A stretch of 64,000 nt of DNA from UBA11574 sp964591175 (GCA_964591175.1 CAZQAF010000005.1:29538-93537), one strand, 5' to 3'; shown: positions 9,131 through 17,320, counted from the first letter of the stretch. Notes: a model not told the origin generated them from the letters alone. Program-made: numbers and translations.

Positions 9131-9799
9131 GATATACATCACGTTCGCTTCTAATCGTTCATTTTTAAGCCGGATCAGGACATAACCGCCCATACACATC
9201 ATTCCCGGGTTCAACACTTTTGTTTTGCCGATAAAATCCTCGGAGTCTGCCTCGTGGATATGCCCGGTCAGGCATATGTCCGGTTGAACGCGCCGGATAA
9301 ATTCCAGCACGGATTTGTTTCCGACATTTTCACCGGACGGGAGTACGGCGGCCTTTGAGCCAAACGGGGGATCGTGTGCAACTAAAATCAGTTTTGGAAT
9401 GTGCTTTATTTGTTCGTATCCCTTATCGAGCCATTGTCCCAGCATGGCATCCGGAACCTCTGAAGGTGTTCTGAAAGGCGTCGGCGTTGAATATCCCACG
9501 CCCATAATACCGATATTATCGGCCAACTGTTTGCCCCTTGCATGGATATTCCAACCCTTCTCCTCAAGATAATCTGTGATTTCAGCCCGATCCATATTCC
9601 CGATCTGCGCATAAATATTCGGATTAACGGCAGAAATTCTTTGTAGTATCTGATCGGCTTTTTGCGTTCCGCCTCTGTTTGTAATGTCTCCGCTGATGAT
9701 AACGCCGTCGGCATCGGCCAAATCAGGTATTTCATTCAAGAGGGATATGTCTTCGTGGATATCACCGAATCCAATCCAGAACTTTTCTTTTTCATTCAT
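9125..9799 (-). CDS. Calcineurin-like metallophosphoesterase
   Basis: 224 aa, a complete two-metal phosphoesterase core: GDIHED (D13, H15), SGDITNRGG, GNMDR (GNHD variant, Met for His), VAHDPPFG and TGHIHEAD. The Asn-Met-Asp form of the third motif replaces the His that usually aids catalysis, so activity may be changed. An AAGGAG lies upstream of the ATG. No signal peptide, so cytoplasmic. Substrate unknown; stand-alone members hydrolyse phosphodiesters or phosphoproteins. Transcribed against the adenosine-specific kinase gene. Confidence 0.8.
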   Translation of the reverse strand: MNEKEKFWIGFGDIHEDISLLNEIPDLADADGVIISGDITNRGGTQKADQILQRISAVNPNIYAQIGNMDRAEITDYLEEKGWNIHARGKQLADNIGIMGVGYSTPTPFRTPSEVPDAMLGQWLDKGYEQIKHIPKLILVAHDPPFGSKAAVLPSGENVGNKSVLEFIRRVQPDICLTGHIHEADSEDFIGKTKVLNPGMMCMGGYVLIRLKNERLEANVMYIS

Positions 9800-9868
9800 C
9801 CTTGGACTCCTTATTCAGGTTTAAGATACCTGGTACAACCCCGAATTTGTGGGATCTTGGCTTGAATA

Positions 9869-10041
9869 ATAAAATAGAAAATAGAAAAGAGGAATTAGAA
9901 AAGAGGCCTATATGCCTTCGACGGCGCCAAAGGCAACCAAGGATAACGGAGACTATGAATAAATATAAACAAAAATAAAACATTTACTTTGATTCGTGTT
10001 CGTTTGTGGTTATCTATTTTCTATTTCCGAATTCCTATTTT
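9869..10041. repeat. Intergenic element with purine-rich inverted ends
   Basis: The 251-bp gap between the phosphoesterase and larB holds a purine-rich tract at 9869-9907 (AAAATAGAAAATAGAAAAGAGG then AATTAGAAAAGAGG-like) and an inverted, imperfect copy at 10012-10041 (CTATTTTCTATTTCC..). Inside the right end, 9991-10014 (ATTCGTGTTCGTTTGTGG..) matches 44220-44243 with 4 mismatches in 24. A copy of the purine tract also lies at 63951-63989. This looks like a small dispersed non-coding repeat. Confidence 0.5.
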
Positions 10042-10050
10042 CTTGGGTTT

Positions 10051-10800
10051 TTATATCCTGTTGATCATGGACGCCATATAGCCCGCTCCAAATCCATTGT
10101 CGATATTGACGACTGCGACATTTGAGCTGCAACTGTTCAACATGGCGAAAAGCGCGGTCAAACCGCCGAGGCTGACACCATACCCAACACTGGTGGGAAC
10201 TGCGATAACCGGCCGGCTGACCATCCCTGCAACCACGCTGGGTAGAGCGCCTTCCATTCCGGCAACGACAACAAGGACGGATGCTTCCTGAATCAGATTT
10301 TTATGGTCAAACAATCGGTGAATGCCCGAAACACCGACATCAAAAACAGATTCCACCTTGTTTCCCATAACCTTTGCCGTAAGATATGCTTCTTTGGCAA
10401 CCGGGATGTCCGACGTGCCGGCCGAGACGACAAGAATAGTGCCTTTCCCCTGTTGGGGGCTGTCATGTTTTTTGCAGACAATCATCTTTGCATCTTCATG
10501 ATATACAGCCTCCGGAAACCGTGAAATTACCCGGGCCGCATGATGCGAATGGATGCGGGTGACCAGTACGATTTTTTCCTGAATCAGCATTTTTTCCATG
10601 ATGCCGATAATCTGGTCTGCAGTCTTTTCCAGTCCGAAAATGACTTCAGGAAATCCCTTGCGAAGCGAGCGATGATGATCTATATGTGCGTAATCTAAAT
10701 CTTCAAATGAAAGATGTTTAAGCTTTTGCGAAGCGTCCTCGACCGATAGATTCCCCGCGGCAACGCGGTCAAGGAGCTGTTTTAGAGATGCCAGATCCAT
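10051..10800 (-). CDS. larB: LarB, pyridinium-3,5-biscarboxylic acid mononucleotide synthase
   Basis: 249 aa. LarB carboxylates and hydrolyses nicotinic acid adenine dinucleotide, the first step to the nickel-pincer cofactor. The C-terminal half is the AIR-carboxylase-like fold: VVSAGTSDIPVAKEA, VFDVGVSGIHRL, VVVAGMEGALPSVVAGMVSRPVIAVPTSVGYG, then GGLTALFAMLNSCSSNVAVVNIDNGFGAGYMA. The N-terminal region (LDxxR..FPEVIFG) also fits LarB. AAAGGA precedes the ATG. Neither larC, larE nor a racemase is visible nearby, so the rest of the pathway must be elsewhere. Confidence 0.92.
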   Translation of the reverse strand: MDLASLKQLLDRVAAGNLSVEDASQKLKHLSFEDLDYAHIDHHRSLRKGFPEVIFGLEKTADQIIGIMEKMLIQEKIVLVTRIHSHHAARVISRFPEAVYHEDAKMIVCKKHDSPQQGKGTILVVSAGTSDIPVAKEAYLTAKVMGNKVESVFDVGVSGIHRLFDHKNLIQEASVLVVVAGMEGALPSVVAGMVSRPVIAVPTSVGYGVSLGGLTALFAMLNSCSSNVAVVNIDNGFGAGYMASMINRI

Positions 10801-10924
10801 GATATAATTCCTTTAAACAGCATTGATCCGTTGAAATAAAATGGTGGAAAAACCGTTCTGCAATTAGGATATAAGTAACCCAAACCCAGTGAAAGGGTCA
10901 ACAAAATCTTGATATGGAGAAAAT

Positions 10925-11653
10925 ATGAAAATTGCCGTCATAATCCCTGCAAGGTACGATTCTACACGATTCCCGGGCAAGCCGCTCAGACTTTTTAATG
11001 GAAAACCCATGATACAACAGGTCTATGAACGCGTGAGTCTATCCAAAGTCGTAACAGACGTTACCGTTGCCACGGACGATCAGAGAATTTTTAATGTTGT
11101 ACGTGGTTTTGGCGGCAATGCGGTCATGACCGGCAAAGAAAACCGTTCAGGTACCGATCGGGTGGCGGAAGCGGCGGAAACGATGGGGCTCGATCTCGAT
11201 GATATTGTCATAAACATACAGGGGGATCAGCCTAAAGTTCATCCTCGGCATTTACAGGATGTGGTCAATCCATTTAAAACCGAACCCGGCACGAAGATGA
11301 GTACGTTGGCATTTAAAATTGTCAAGGCGGGTGAAATAACCGATCCCAAGGATTGTAAAGTGACATTTGATCGTAGAGGGTATGCGCTGTATTTTTCCAG
11401 ATCCCCGATTCCATGCGCCCGAGATGCCGACACAATTTTTGATACCTACAAACATCTTGGAATTTATGCATATACCAAACGATTTCTAAAAATATTCAGA
11501 AACCTTCCTGAAGGAAGACTCGAAGCCATTGAAAAACTTGAACAGTTGCGTGCCATCGAATATGGATATCAAATAAAGGTGGTTATTACGGAGCATGATT
11601 CTCCGGAGGTTGATCTTCCGGATGACATATCAAGGATTGAAAAGCAAGATTGA
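10925..11653 (+). CDS. kdsB: 3-deoxy-manno-octulosonate cytidylyltransferase (CMP-KDO synthetase)
   Basis: 242 aa, the normal length. It activates KDO with CTP for the LPS inner core. Motifs: the nucleotide-binding start IAVIIPARYDSTRFPGKPL, VTVATDDQRIF, GKENRSGTDRVAEA, VINIQGDQP (metal-binding Asp), and YFSRSPIPCARD; the C-terminal part contains HLGIYAYTKRFL and LEQLRAIEYGY. ATGGAG precedes the ATG. It is the clearest sign of a Gram-negative outer membrane. Flanked by larB (divergent) and a 59-aa gene (convergent). Confidence 0.95.
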   Translation: MKIAVIIPARYDSTRFPGKPLRLFNGKPMIQQVYERVSLSKVVTDVTVATDDQRIFNVVRGFGGNAVMTGKENRSGTDRVAEAAETMGLDLDDIVINIQGDQPKVHPRHLQDVVNPFKTEPGTKMSTLAFKIVKAGEITDPKDCKVTFDRRGYALYFSRSPIPCARDADTIFDTYKHLGIYAYTKRFLKIFRNLPEGRLEAIEKLEQLRAIEYGYQIKVVITEHDSPEVDLPDDISRIEKQD

Positions 11654-11687
11654 ACAAAATCCTTCTTTCATATAAATCATAGCCATA

Positions 11688-11711
11688 TTCAGGGAATGCG
11701 CTCTCCCTGAA
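11688..11711. terminator. Perfect 8-bp hairpin between convergent genes
   Basis: TTCAGGGA, an 8-base loop, then TCCCTGAA, placed 34 bases after the kdsB stop and 30 bases beyond the stop of the opposing 59-aa gene. There is no T-run on either strand, so it is only a possible terminator or mRNA 3' end stabiliser. Confidence 0.35.
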
Positions 11712-11741
11712 AACATACAAAATCAGGGCATGGAAATTGAG

Positions 11742-11921
11742 TTATGGCTTTTTCATCTTATCTGCCTTATCCGTCTTGATTAAGAGGCACTCTTGATGAG
11801 AGGCGACGCGCACCTTTATGGATGGAAGCTGTTTGGATTTAAATCCCATGGCTTTGCAGCCGTGGGGGAATTTTTTATCCCAGGTTACATAATAATATTT
11901 GCACTTGTGGCAGTCTATCAT
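11742..11921 (-). CDS. 59-aa Cys-containing protein
   Basis: A short gene on the minus strand starting at the ATG complementary to 11919-11921. It encodes MIDCHKCKYYYVTWDKKFPH followed by GCKAMGFKSKQLPS and a C-terminal ECLLI. Four Cys (CxxC, then one Cys about 15 residues on, one near the end) suggest a small zinc or Fe-S fold. I recall near-identical short proteins in other deltaproteobacteria, some labelled as uracil-DNA glycosylase; that label is not supported by this sequence. No strong ribosome site is visible. Nothing else was seen in the 11654-12054 gap apart from the hairpin. Confidence 0.6.
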   Translation of the reverse strand: MIDCHKCKYYYVTWDKKFPHGCKAMGFKSKQLPSIKVRVASHQECLLIKTDKADKMKKP

Positions 11922-12054
11922 TTCATCTTGTTGTATTTAAAGGTTGATTTGAAATCGAGTATACATTAGAAATAGGGGGAAATCAAACAATAGTGCCAAG
12001 GACGTGTCGAACGGGTAATGATTTTTAATGATAATATAACATGGGGGGGATTGG

Positions 12055-12444
12055 GTGAAAGATAGACGAAAATTTTTACGGTTTCCTGTGAGGCTCAGCG
12101 CTTGCTATTCAGAAGAAAATAAAGAGGATTTGACCCGGCGATGTTCCATTGTCGATATCAGCAGGGAAGGGATGGGCCTCGTTGTGCATTTAGGAGAAAA
12201 ACTGCCTGCAGGCTGCCTGCTCCATTTTATAGTGGATGTTCCAGCAAAAAAAAAATCGGTTTCTTTTGACGGGGTTCTGGGTTGGATTGAATTGCTCAAA
12301 AAGGATCCGGATTATAATTTTAAAGGCGGCATCAGGTTGACCGGCATTGATCCAGAAGACAAATGGGTACTGCTGGATTATGCTTATGAGAGCTGGAAAG
12401 AGATACAGGAAGAAAGCAGCGGCAAAGAGACGTCATCTAAATAG
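12055..12444 (+). CDS. PilZ-domain c-di-GMP receptor
   Basis: 129 aa, single PilZ domain. It has the RxxxR motif (R5, R9 in RRKFLRF) and the D/NxSxxG motif (D34-S36-G39 in DISREGMG), both needed to bind c-di-GMP. The start is GTG with a G-rich run (GGGGGGATTGG) just before. The domain ends in a charged helix. As a single-domain receptor it would pass a c-di-GMP signal to an unknown partner. The pilus ATPase MshE in this window also carries a c-di-GMP site. Its last 8 bases overlap the convergent 76-aa gene. Confidence 0.85.
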   Translation: MKDRRKFLRFPVRLSACYSEENKEDLTRRCSIVDISREGMGLVVHLGEKLPAGCLLHFIVDVPAKKKSVSFDGVLGWIELLKKDPDYNFKGGIRLTGIDPEDKWVLLDYAYESWKEIQEESSGKETSSK

Positions 12445-12667
12445 TATAGGTATTTTTCTCAAGGTCTTCGTTTCTTCTTTCCGGTAGAATGCGCCGATCA
12501 TTTTTCGTGGAAAGCGTTACAATAACGCCGTCCCTGATGCCTTGGCGTCGATCCTGCTTGTTTTTGCGTCTTTCCTTGAAAAATGCTTTTTTCCCGTCTT
12601 TCTTAAAAGGTTTTCTCCGGGATCTTTCTTCTTTGGTAGGTTGTATACTCCCAATGACGATATCCAT
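12437..12667 (-). CDS. 76-aa basic protein with RR/DRR motifs
   Basis: Function unknown. The ATG is preceded at 8-9 bases by GAGGAG, the main reason to accept it as a gene. It is strongly basic: SRRKPFKKDGKKAFFKERRK, then QDRRQGIRDG, a short hydrophobic VIVTL, and NDRRILPERRNEDL. The RDG..VIVTL..DRR pattern recurs in small proteins of related bacteria by my recollection. No membrane segment. Confidence 0.5.
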   Translation of the reverse strand: MDIVIGSIQPTKEERSRRKPFKKDGKKAFFKERRKNKQDRRQGIRDGVIVTLSTKNDRRILPERRNEDLEKNTYTI

Positions 12668-12768
12668 AACTCATTCTCCTCGCATTTTTCCTCCTTTCTT
12701 GAGTTTTCGGCATATTTAGCTCGATACTTTAGCTTTCTATCGGAAAATTTTGATATTTTTTTTAAAAA

Positions 12769-13248
12769 TCATTTTGCTTTATTGTTTTTGTTTTCAAGGC
12801 AGACAACAATCGTAAAGGTTCCGGCGTCGGTATCAAATGGAATGGCGATTTTGGGGCCTTTGGTCGTGGATTCGATTTTATGGTTTTTGCCGGTGATGAC
12901 CGTGGGGATGGCGCCATGGAAAAGTCTGCCCATTTCTTCCAGCTCTTTTCTCGCCTGCCCGGAAATCATATTGGTGATTTCTCCCACGGCATCAGAAACT
13001 TCTTCGTTTAATTCCTTCATTTCTTCCCCGAACATATTAGAAACCACCTTTAATATACAGCGTTCATCAAAAGTAACCGAAACCGCTCCATTTGTTTCGC
13101 CGGTGAATCCGATAACGCCGGAAACATCGCCCCGGGCGACATTGTCTTTTTTGAGATAAGGCTTTCCTGCTTTGCATTTAACGAATGCCATTGTTTGAAG
13201 AACATTCATGGTTGCATTGATAAAAGGATTGATCAGTTTGACATCCAT
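12769..13248 (-). CDS. CheX-like phosphatase-fold protein
   Basis: 159 aa. CheX/CheC-family proteins dephosphorylate CheY-type receivers. It carries the CheX ExxN catalytic pair in VSDAVGEITNMISGQ (E90, N93), and the GDVSGVIGFTGETNGAVSVTF beta-sheet that precedes it. The start is taken at the ATG at 13248, 6 bases after AGGAGG; the ATG at 13254 abuts the ribosome site. It is the last gene of a probable guaA / coiled-coil protein / cheX unit. No CheY or methyl-accepting protein is nearby. Confidence 0.8.
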   Translation of the reverse strand: MDVKLINPFINATMNVLQTMAFVKCKAGKPYLKKDNVARGDVSGVIGFTGETNGAVSVTFDERCILKVVSNMFGEEMKELNEEVSDAVGEITNMISGQARKELEEMGRLFHGAIPTVITGKNHKIESTTKGPKIAIPFDTDAGTFTIVVCLENKNNKAK

Positions 13249-13278
13249 CGCCATCCTCCTTTTTTCACAAGTTCTAGA

Positions 13279-14178
13279 TTAGTTCAGACGTTTTTGGGAG
13301 AGATCCTGTTCAATAATCGTTCCGGGCTTCGGTATACCGCTGTTTGGGGATGATTGGGCTTTGGGCGACGATTTCGTGCTTGTCTGAGTTGATGACGCGC
13401 CAGATTCAGGTTTGGCCTTGCTTTGTTTTTTAGCCGGTGTTTTTTTTATCTTTTCCAGCTTCTTTACCATATTTTCAAGGGATGTTATTCTGTCTTCAAG
13501 GTTGTTTGACATTTGACGGAGCGCCAATTGATAGACTTTTTGTTGATCCTTCAGCGCTGTTCTGTCGGCCTTGGAAGATTTCAAAGAAGAGATATCCGAA
13601 TTTATTTTTTGCAGATCATTTTGGGAACTGTCAATGAATTGTGAAATATGCGTCAATTTTTCAGTTAAAGATTGCTCCAACTTTTTTACGTCCGAAGAAA
13701 TTTTATTCATGTCCTTGGGTATCGAATCCAATTTCTTTTCGATGGTGCTTATGGCGCTTTCGGTGTGTTTATTGTCCGATATCCTGGCGGATCTGATGTA
13801 TTTTATAGCTGTTGTCGCCGCTTTTGTTTCGGCTTGCAACGACGCGATCGTCTTTTGGAGATCCGCGATCTTTTTACCTGTACTCTCTTCGAGATTTGCC
13901 TCTTTAATGGAAAGGGAAGAAAATCTGGATTCAAGTTCTTTGGAAAGAGATTGGACGCCCATATTGCCCATGGTGTTCATGCTGGAAAGATTTCTTTTTA
14001 AATCAAAATAAGCCGCAAGGATGATGATAACGAACAGACAGGGGATAATAATCGAGATGCGTGTCATTCTTTTGTTTAGTTTTTCGACTTTTGTATCGTC
14101 GATTTCTTCTTGAACCTGAAAATCCTGACTTTCATCATCCATTTGCATCTCAAATTTTTTGGATTCTTTTTCAGTCAT
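13279..14178 (-). CDS. Membrane-anchored coiled-coil protein, function unknown
   Basis: 299 aa. An acidic N-terminus (about 1-37) is followed by one transmembrane helix (about 42-60, ISIIIPCLFVIIILAAYF) and a long heptad-rich coiled coil (about 65-240, many K/E/L/S) in the periplasm. A low-complexity Lys/Pro/Ser/Thr tail ends in PGTIIEQDLSQKRLN. The shape resembles spacer or scaffolding proteins, but no family is recognised. It begins 6 bases after the guaA stop and precedes cheX by 30 bases, so the three are probably cotranscribed. Confidence 0.65.
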   Translation of the reverse strand: MTEKESKKFEMQMDDESQDFQVQEEIDDTKVEKLNKRMTRISIIIPCLFVIIILAAYFDLKRNLSSMNTMGNMGVQSLSKELESRFSSLSIKEANLEESTGKKIADLQKTIASLQAETKAATTAIKYIRSARISDNKHTESAISTIEKKLDSIPKDMNKISSDVKKLEQSLTEKLTHISQFIDSSQNDLQKINSDISSLKSSKADRTALKDQQKVYQLALRQMSNNLEDRITSLENMVKKLEKIKKTPAKKQSKAKPESGASSTQTSTKSSPKAQSSPNSGIPKPGTIIEQDLSQKRLN

Positions 14179-14184
14179 TTTTAA

Positions 14185-15714
14185 TTATTCCCATTCAATG
14201 GTGCTGGGTGGTTTCGAGCTGATATCGTACACGACTCTGTTAACGCCCTTTACTTCGTTAATGATGCGGTTTGAAATTTTTCCAAGCAATTTGTGTGGCA
14301 GTTTCGCCCAGTCGGCTGTCATTGCGTCTTTGCTGGTCACCGCCCGAATGGCGACAATGTTTTCGTACGTTCGTTTGTCTCCCATGACGCCGACGCTTTT
14401 TATGGGCAGCAGCACCGCAAAGGACTGCCATAATTTTCTATAATACCCGCTGTTTTTGATTTCTTCAAGCAAAATATCGTCCGCATTTCTTAATATTAAA
14501 AGCCGTTGGGTATTGATTTCTCCTATGATTCTAATAGCAAGACCCGGTCCTGGAAAAGGCTGCCGCCATATTAAGTCCGGATCTAGATGTAATGCTTTTC
14601 CCAGGAGGCGAACCTCATCTTTAAATAAATATTTTAAAGGTTCAATCAGTTTCAATTTCATCTTTTTAGGCAGACCGCCGACATTGTGATGGGATTTAAT
14701 AACCGATGTGGGGCCACCGAAAGCGGATTGTGACTCAATAATATCCGGGTACAAAGTCCCCTGGGCTAGAAATTCGGCGCCTTTTATCTTTCCGGCTTCG
14801 GTTTCGAAAACGTTTATGAAGATTTTCCCGATGATTTTTCTCTTTCTCTCAGGGTCGGTTGTTTTGGTAAGTGCTTTTAAAAATTGGGTCTTGGCATTGA
14901 CAAACCGGATGTTAATCTTAAGATGTTGTGCAAAGGTTTTTTTGAGCTTTTTTGCTTCATCTTTTCTGAGAAGCCCGTTATCAACGAATATGCAGGTCAG
15001 GTTTTTACCGACGGCGTTGTGAAGTAACAGCGCTGTGACCGAAGAATCGACGCCGCCGCTTAAACCGAGGATAACTTTTTTGTCGCCCACAATGTTTCTG
15101 ATCTGAGCCACGGAATCTTTGGCAAAGGATGTCATGGTCCAGGACCGTTTACAGCCACACACGTCAAAGAGAAAGTGGCGCAACATGGTTTTTCCCTTGG
15201 CGGTATGGTGAACTTCAGGATGAAATTGAAGACCGTAAAGAAGTTTTTTAGCGTGAACCGTTGCCGCAATCTTTGTGTTCTCGGTTGAGGCTGTGATTCT
15301 AAAGCCCTTTGGCAGCTTGGAGATGGAATCGCCATGGCTCATCCATGTTGTCGTTTTTCCATGGATCGTTTTAAATAAACCTGCCGGCTCTTTTACTTCC
15401 AGCTCTGCAAAACCATACTCACGCTTTTTGGCTTTTTCAACGGTTCCGCCCAGCGCATGGATCATAAATTGCATACCATAACAGATTCCCAGAACGGGAA
15501 TTCCAAGATGAAAAATGGCTTCGTCGCACTTGGGACTGTCTTTTTCATAAATGCCGGAAGGCCCGCCCGAAAGGATTATTCCTTCAGGATTCAGATTTTT
15601 GATTTGATCGATCTCGATATTCGGCGGATCGATTTGACAAAAAACTTTGAATTCTCTGACACGACGGGCGATGAGTTGGTTAAATTGCGAACCAAAATCA
15701 ATAATCAGTATCAT
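14185..15714 (-). CDS. guaA: GMP synthase (glutamine-hydrolysing)
   Basis: 509 aa, normal length. It converts XMP, ATP and glutamine to GMP. The class I glutaminase domain has Cys78 in LGICYGMQ and the His-Glu pair in FHPEVHHT. The ATP-pyrophosphatase loop is LGLSGGVDSSV (about 217-227). The C-terminal dimerisation domain ends in the expected RVVYDISSKPPSTIEWE. It is divergent from the TrpF-like gene over a 143-bp gap where no clear promoter was seen. Confidence 0.97.
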   Translation of the reverse strand: MILIIDFGSQFNQLIARRVREFKVFCQIDPPNIEIDQIKNLNPEGIILSGGPSGIYEKDSPKCDEAIFHLGIPVLGICYGMQFMIHALGGTVEKAKKREYGFAELEVKEPAGLFKTIHGKTTTWMSHGDSISKLPKGFRITASTENTKIAATVHAKKLLYGLQFHPEVHHTAKGKTMLRHFLFDVCGCKRSWTMTSFAKDSVAQIRNIVGDKKVILGLSGGVDSSVTALLLHNAVGKNLTCIFVDNGLLRKDEAKKLKKTFAQHLKINIRFVNAKTQFLKALTKTTDPERKRKIIGKIFINVFETEAGKIKGAEFLAQGTLYPDIIESQSAFGGPTSVIKSHHNVGGLPKKMKLKLIEPLKYLFKDEVRLLGKALHLDPDLIWRQPFPGPGLAIRIIGEINTQRLLILRNADDILLEEIKNSGYYRKLWQSFAVLLPIKSVGVMGDKRTYENIVAIRAVTSKDAMTADWAKLPHKLLGKISNRIINEVKGVNRVVYDISSKPPSTIEWE

Positions 15715-15857
15715 AGGGCGCCTCTATTTGTTCTATTGCGTTGCTAAATCATATTAAATATGCTAAATGCGGCCTAAATGTCAACGTATATGTTAAATGC
15801 TGATGGATTGAGCGGTTGCCTTATAGGCGTATCTCCCGGGAAAATGATAATTGATCT

Positions 15858-16655
15858 ATGGCCAAAATAATTATCCAGATTTATGAAGTTCAGACGCCTT
15901 CCGAGGCTGAGGAATTAATGGATCTCGGCGTCGATCACATCGGTAGCGTGATTGTTTCAAAGGCTTCGTTGAAAATTCCGGCAATCAAAGAGACCATACG
16001 CCTGATTCAGGAGAAAGGCGGCAGAAGCACCTTGATACCGCTGTTTGATGATCTCGATGCTATCTCTTTCATGCTCGATTATTACGAACCTGACATCGTG
16101 CATTTTTGCGAAGTTATAACCCTCGGAAACGGTCTGCGCGATTCCTGTAAAAGACTTGTTCTGATGCAAAAAAGCATAAAAAATAGATTTCCGGGGATAA
16201 AAATCATGCGTTCCATCCCGATTTCTCAATTCAAGAATCCGGCGTGGGGAGAAACCTTTGAATTGGCACGCTTGTTCGAACCGGTCAGCGATTATTTTTT
16301 AACGGACACCCTGCTTGCAAATCCATCGGGCTCTGTTTATGACCTTCAGCCGGTCAAAGGTTTTGTCGGTATTACCGGCCAGGTATGTGATTGGGACACG
16401 GCGGCAAAGCTGGTTCAGTTCAGTTCTGTTCCCGTGATATTGGGCGGTGGCATTCGCCCCGGCAACGTATTTAACGGCATTTTACATGTCATGCCGGCAG
16501 GCGTCGATAGCTGCACCGGAACCAATGCCGTGGACGCCAAGGGACGTCCGATTCGGTTCAAAAAAGACCTTTTGAAGGTAAAACATCTGATTGAAGAGGT
16601 GAGAAGGGCGGAAAAAATGTTGGACACGAAAATATTGGACACGGATGAACACTGA
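15858..16655 (+). CDS. TrpF-like (phosphoribosylanthranilate isomerase-related) barrel lacking the catalytic Cys
   Basis: 265 aa TIM-barrel-type protein. The GGGIRPGNVFNGILHVMPAGVDSCTGTNA C-terminal phosphate-binding block (given here in parts: GGGIRPGNV, PAGVDSCTG) and the opening VQTPSEAEELMDLGVDHIG are TrpF-like. TrpF normally begins VKICG with a catalytic Cys; here the strand reads KIIIQIYEV, without it. It stands alone, with no other trp gene. It is therefore probably a related enzyme of unknown substrate. The last ten residues (LDTKILDTDEH) are encoded by a dispersed palindrome, so the native C-terminus may have been replaced. Efp follows. Confidence 0.6.
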   Translation: MAKIIIQIYEVQTPSEAEELMDLGVDHIGSVIVSKASLKIPAIKETIRLIQEKGGRSTLIPLFDDLDAISFMLDYYEPDIVHFCEVITLGNGLRDSCKRLVLMQKSIKNRFPGIKIMRSIPISQFKNPAWGETFELARLFEPVSDYFLTDTLLANPSGSVYDLQPVKGFVGITGQVCDWDTAAKLVQFSSVPVILGGGIRPGNVFNGILHVMPAGVDSCTGTNAVDAKGRPIRFKKDLLKVKHLIEEVRRAEKMLDTKILDTDEH

Positions 16656-16703
16656 TTGTTAAGATATCAATTATCAGTGTGCATCGGTGAAAATCTGTGT
16701 CCC
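16622..16703. repeat. Palindromic repeat overlapping the 3' end of the TrpF-like gene
   Basis: GGATGAACACTGAT at 16643-16656 pairs with ATCAGTGTGCATC at 16673-16685, and GGACAC (left) pairs with GTGTCC (right), giving an imperfect stem. The stop codon of the TrpF-like gene (16653-16655) lies inside the left arm. The wording (ATCAGTGT..CATC..TGAAAATCTGTGTCC) is of a kind widely seen between genes in deltaproteobacteria. Confidence 0.5.
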
Positions 16704-16729
16704 ACAATTGAATAAGGAGTTAAATATTT

Positions 16730-17293
16730 ATGTATACCAGCAGCGATTTGAGAAAAGGTCTTAAAATCGAGATCGAAGGAGACCCCTACGTGGTGGTTCA
16801 GTATGAGTTTTTCAAGCCCGGTAAAGGAAAGTCGTATTACAAGTGCAAATTGAAGAATTTACTGACCGGCGCTCAGTTCGATCGAACCTTCAGGGCCAGC
16901 GACAAGTTTGAAGAACCCCCCCTGGAAGATCATGAAATGGAATATTTGTATTCGGACATGGACCAGTATTGTTTCATGAACACATCGACCTATGACCAGA
17001 TCTTTCTCACAAAAGATCAGGTAGGAGATGCCATTCATTTTTTGATAGAGAATACGAAGTGTAATGTTCTTTTTTTTAAAGGAAATCCAATCGAAATTTC
17101 CCTGCCGATTTTTGTGAATCTAAGAATTGAGAAGGCGGAACCCTGGGCTAAAGGAGACACTGCTTCGGGCAGCACAAAGCCGGCAACGCTGGAGACTGGA
17201 TATGTAATTCAGATTCCCCCATTTATTGATGAAGGTGAAATGGTACGAATCGATACCCGAACCGGCGAATATGTGGAACGGGTAAAAGAATAA
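16730..17293 (+). CDS. efp: Translation elongation factor P
   Basis: 187 aa with the three EF-P beta-barrel domains. EF-P rescues ribosomes stalled at polyproline. The loop carrying the modified lysine reads FFKPGKGKSYYK, with Lys32 in the PGKG turn. Domain II has RTFRASDKFEEPPLEDHEMEYLY and the end is the conserved GYVIQIPPFIDEGEMVRIDTRTGEYVERV. A perfect AAGGAG precedes the ATG. No epmA or epmB modification gene is nearby. Ser-Tyr-Tyr after GKGK is uncommon. Confidence 0.95.
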   Translation: MYTSSDLRKGLKIEIEGDPYVVVQYEFFKPGKGKSYYKCKLKNLLTGAQFDRTFRASDKFEEPPLEDHEMEYLYSDMDQYCFMNTSTYDQIFLTKDQVGDAIHFLIENTKCNVLFFKGNPIEISLPIFVNLRIEKAEPWAKGDTASGSTKPATLETGYVIQIPPFIDEGEMVRIDTRTGEYVERVKE

Positions 17294-17320
17294 AACAATC
17301 AAATAGGGTTGGGTCGAGTT

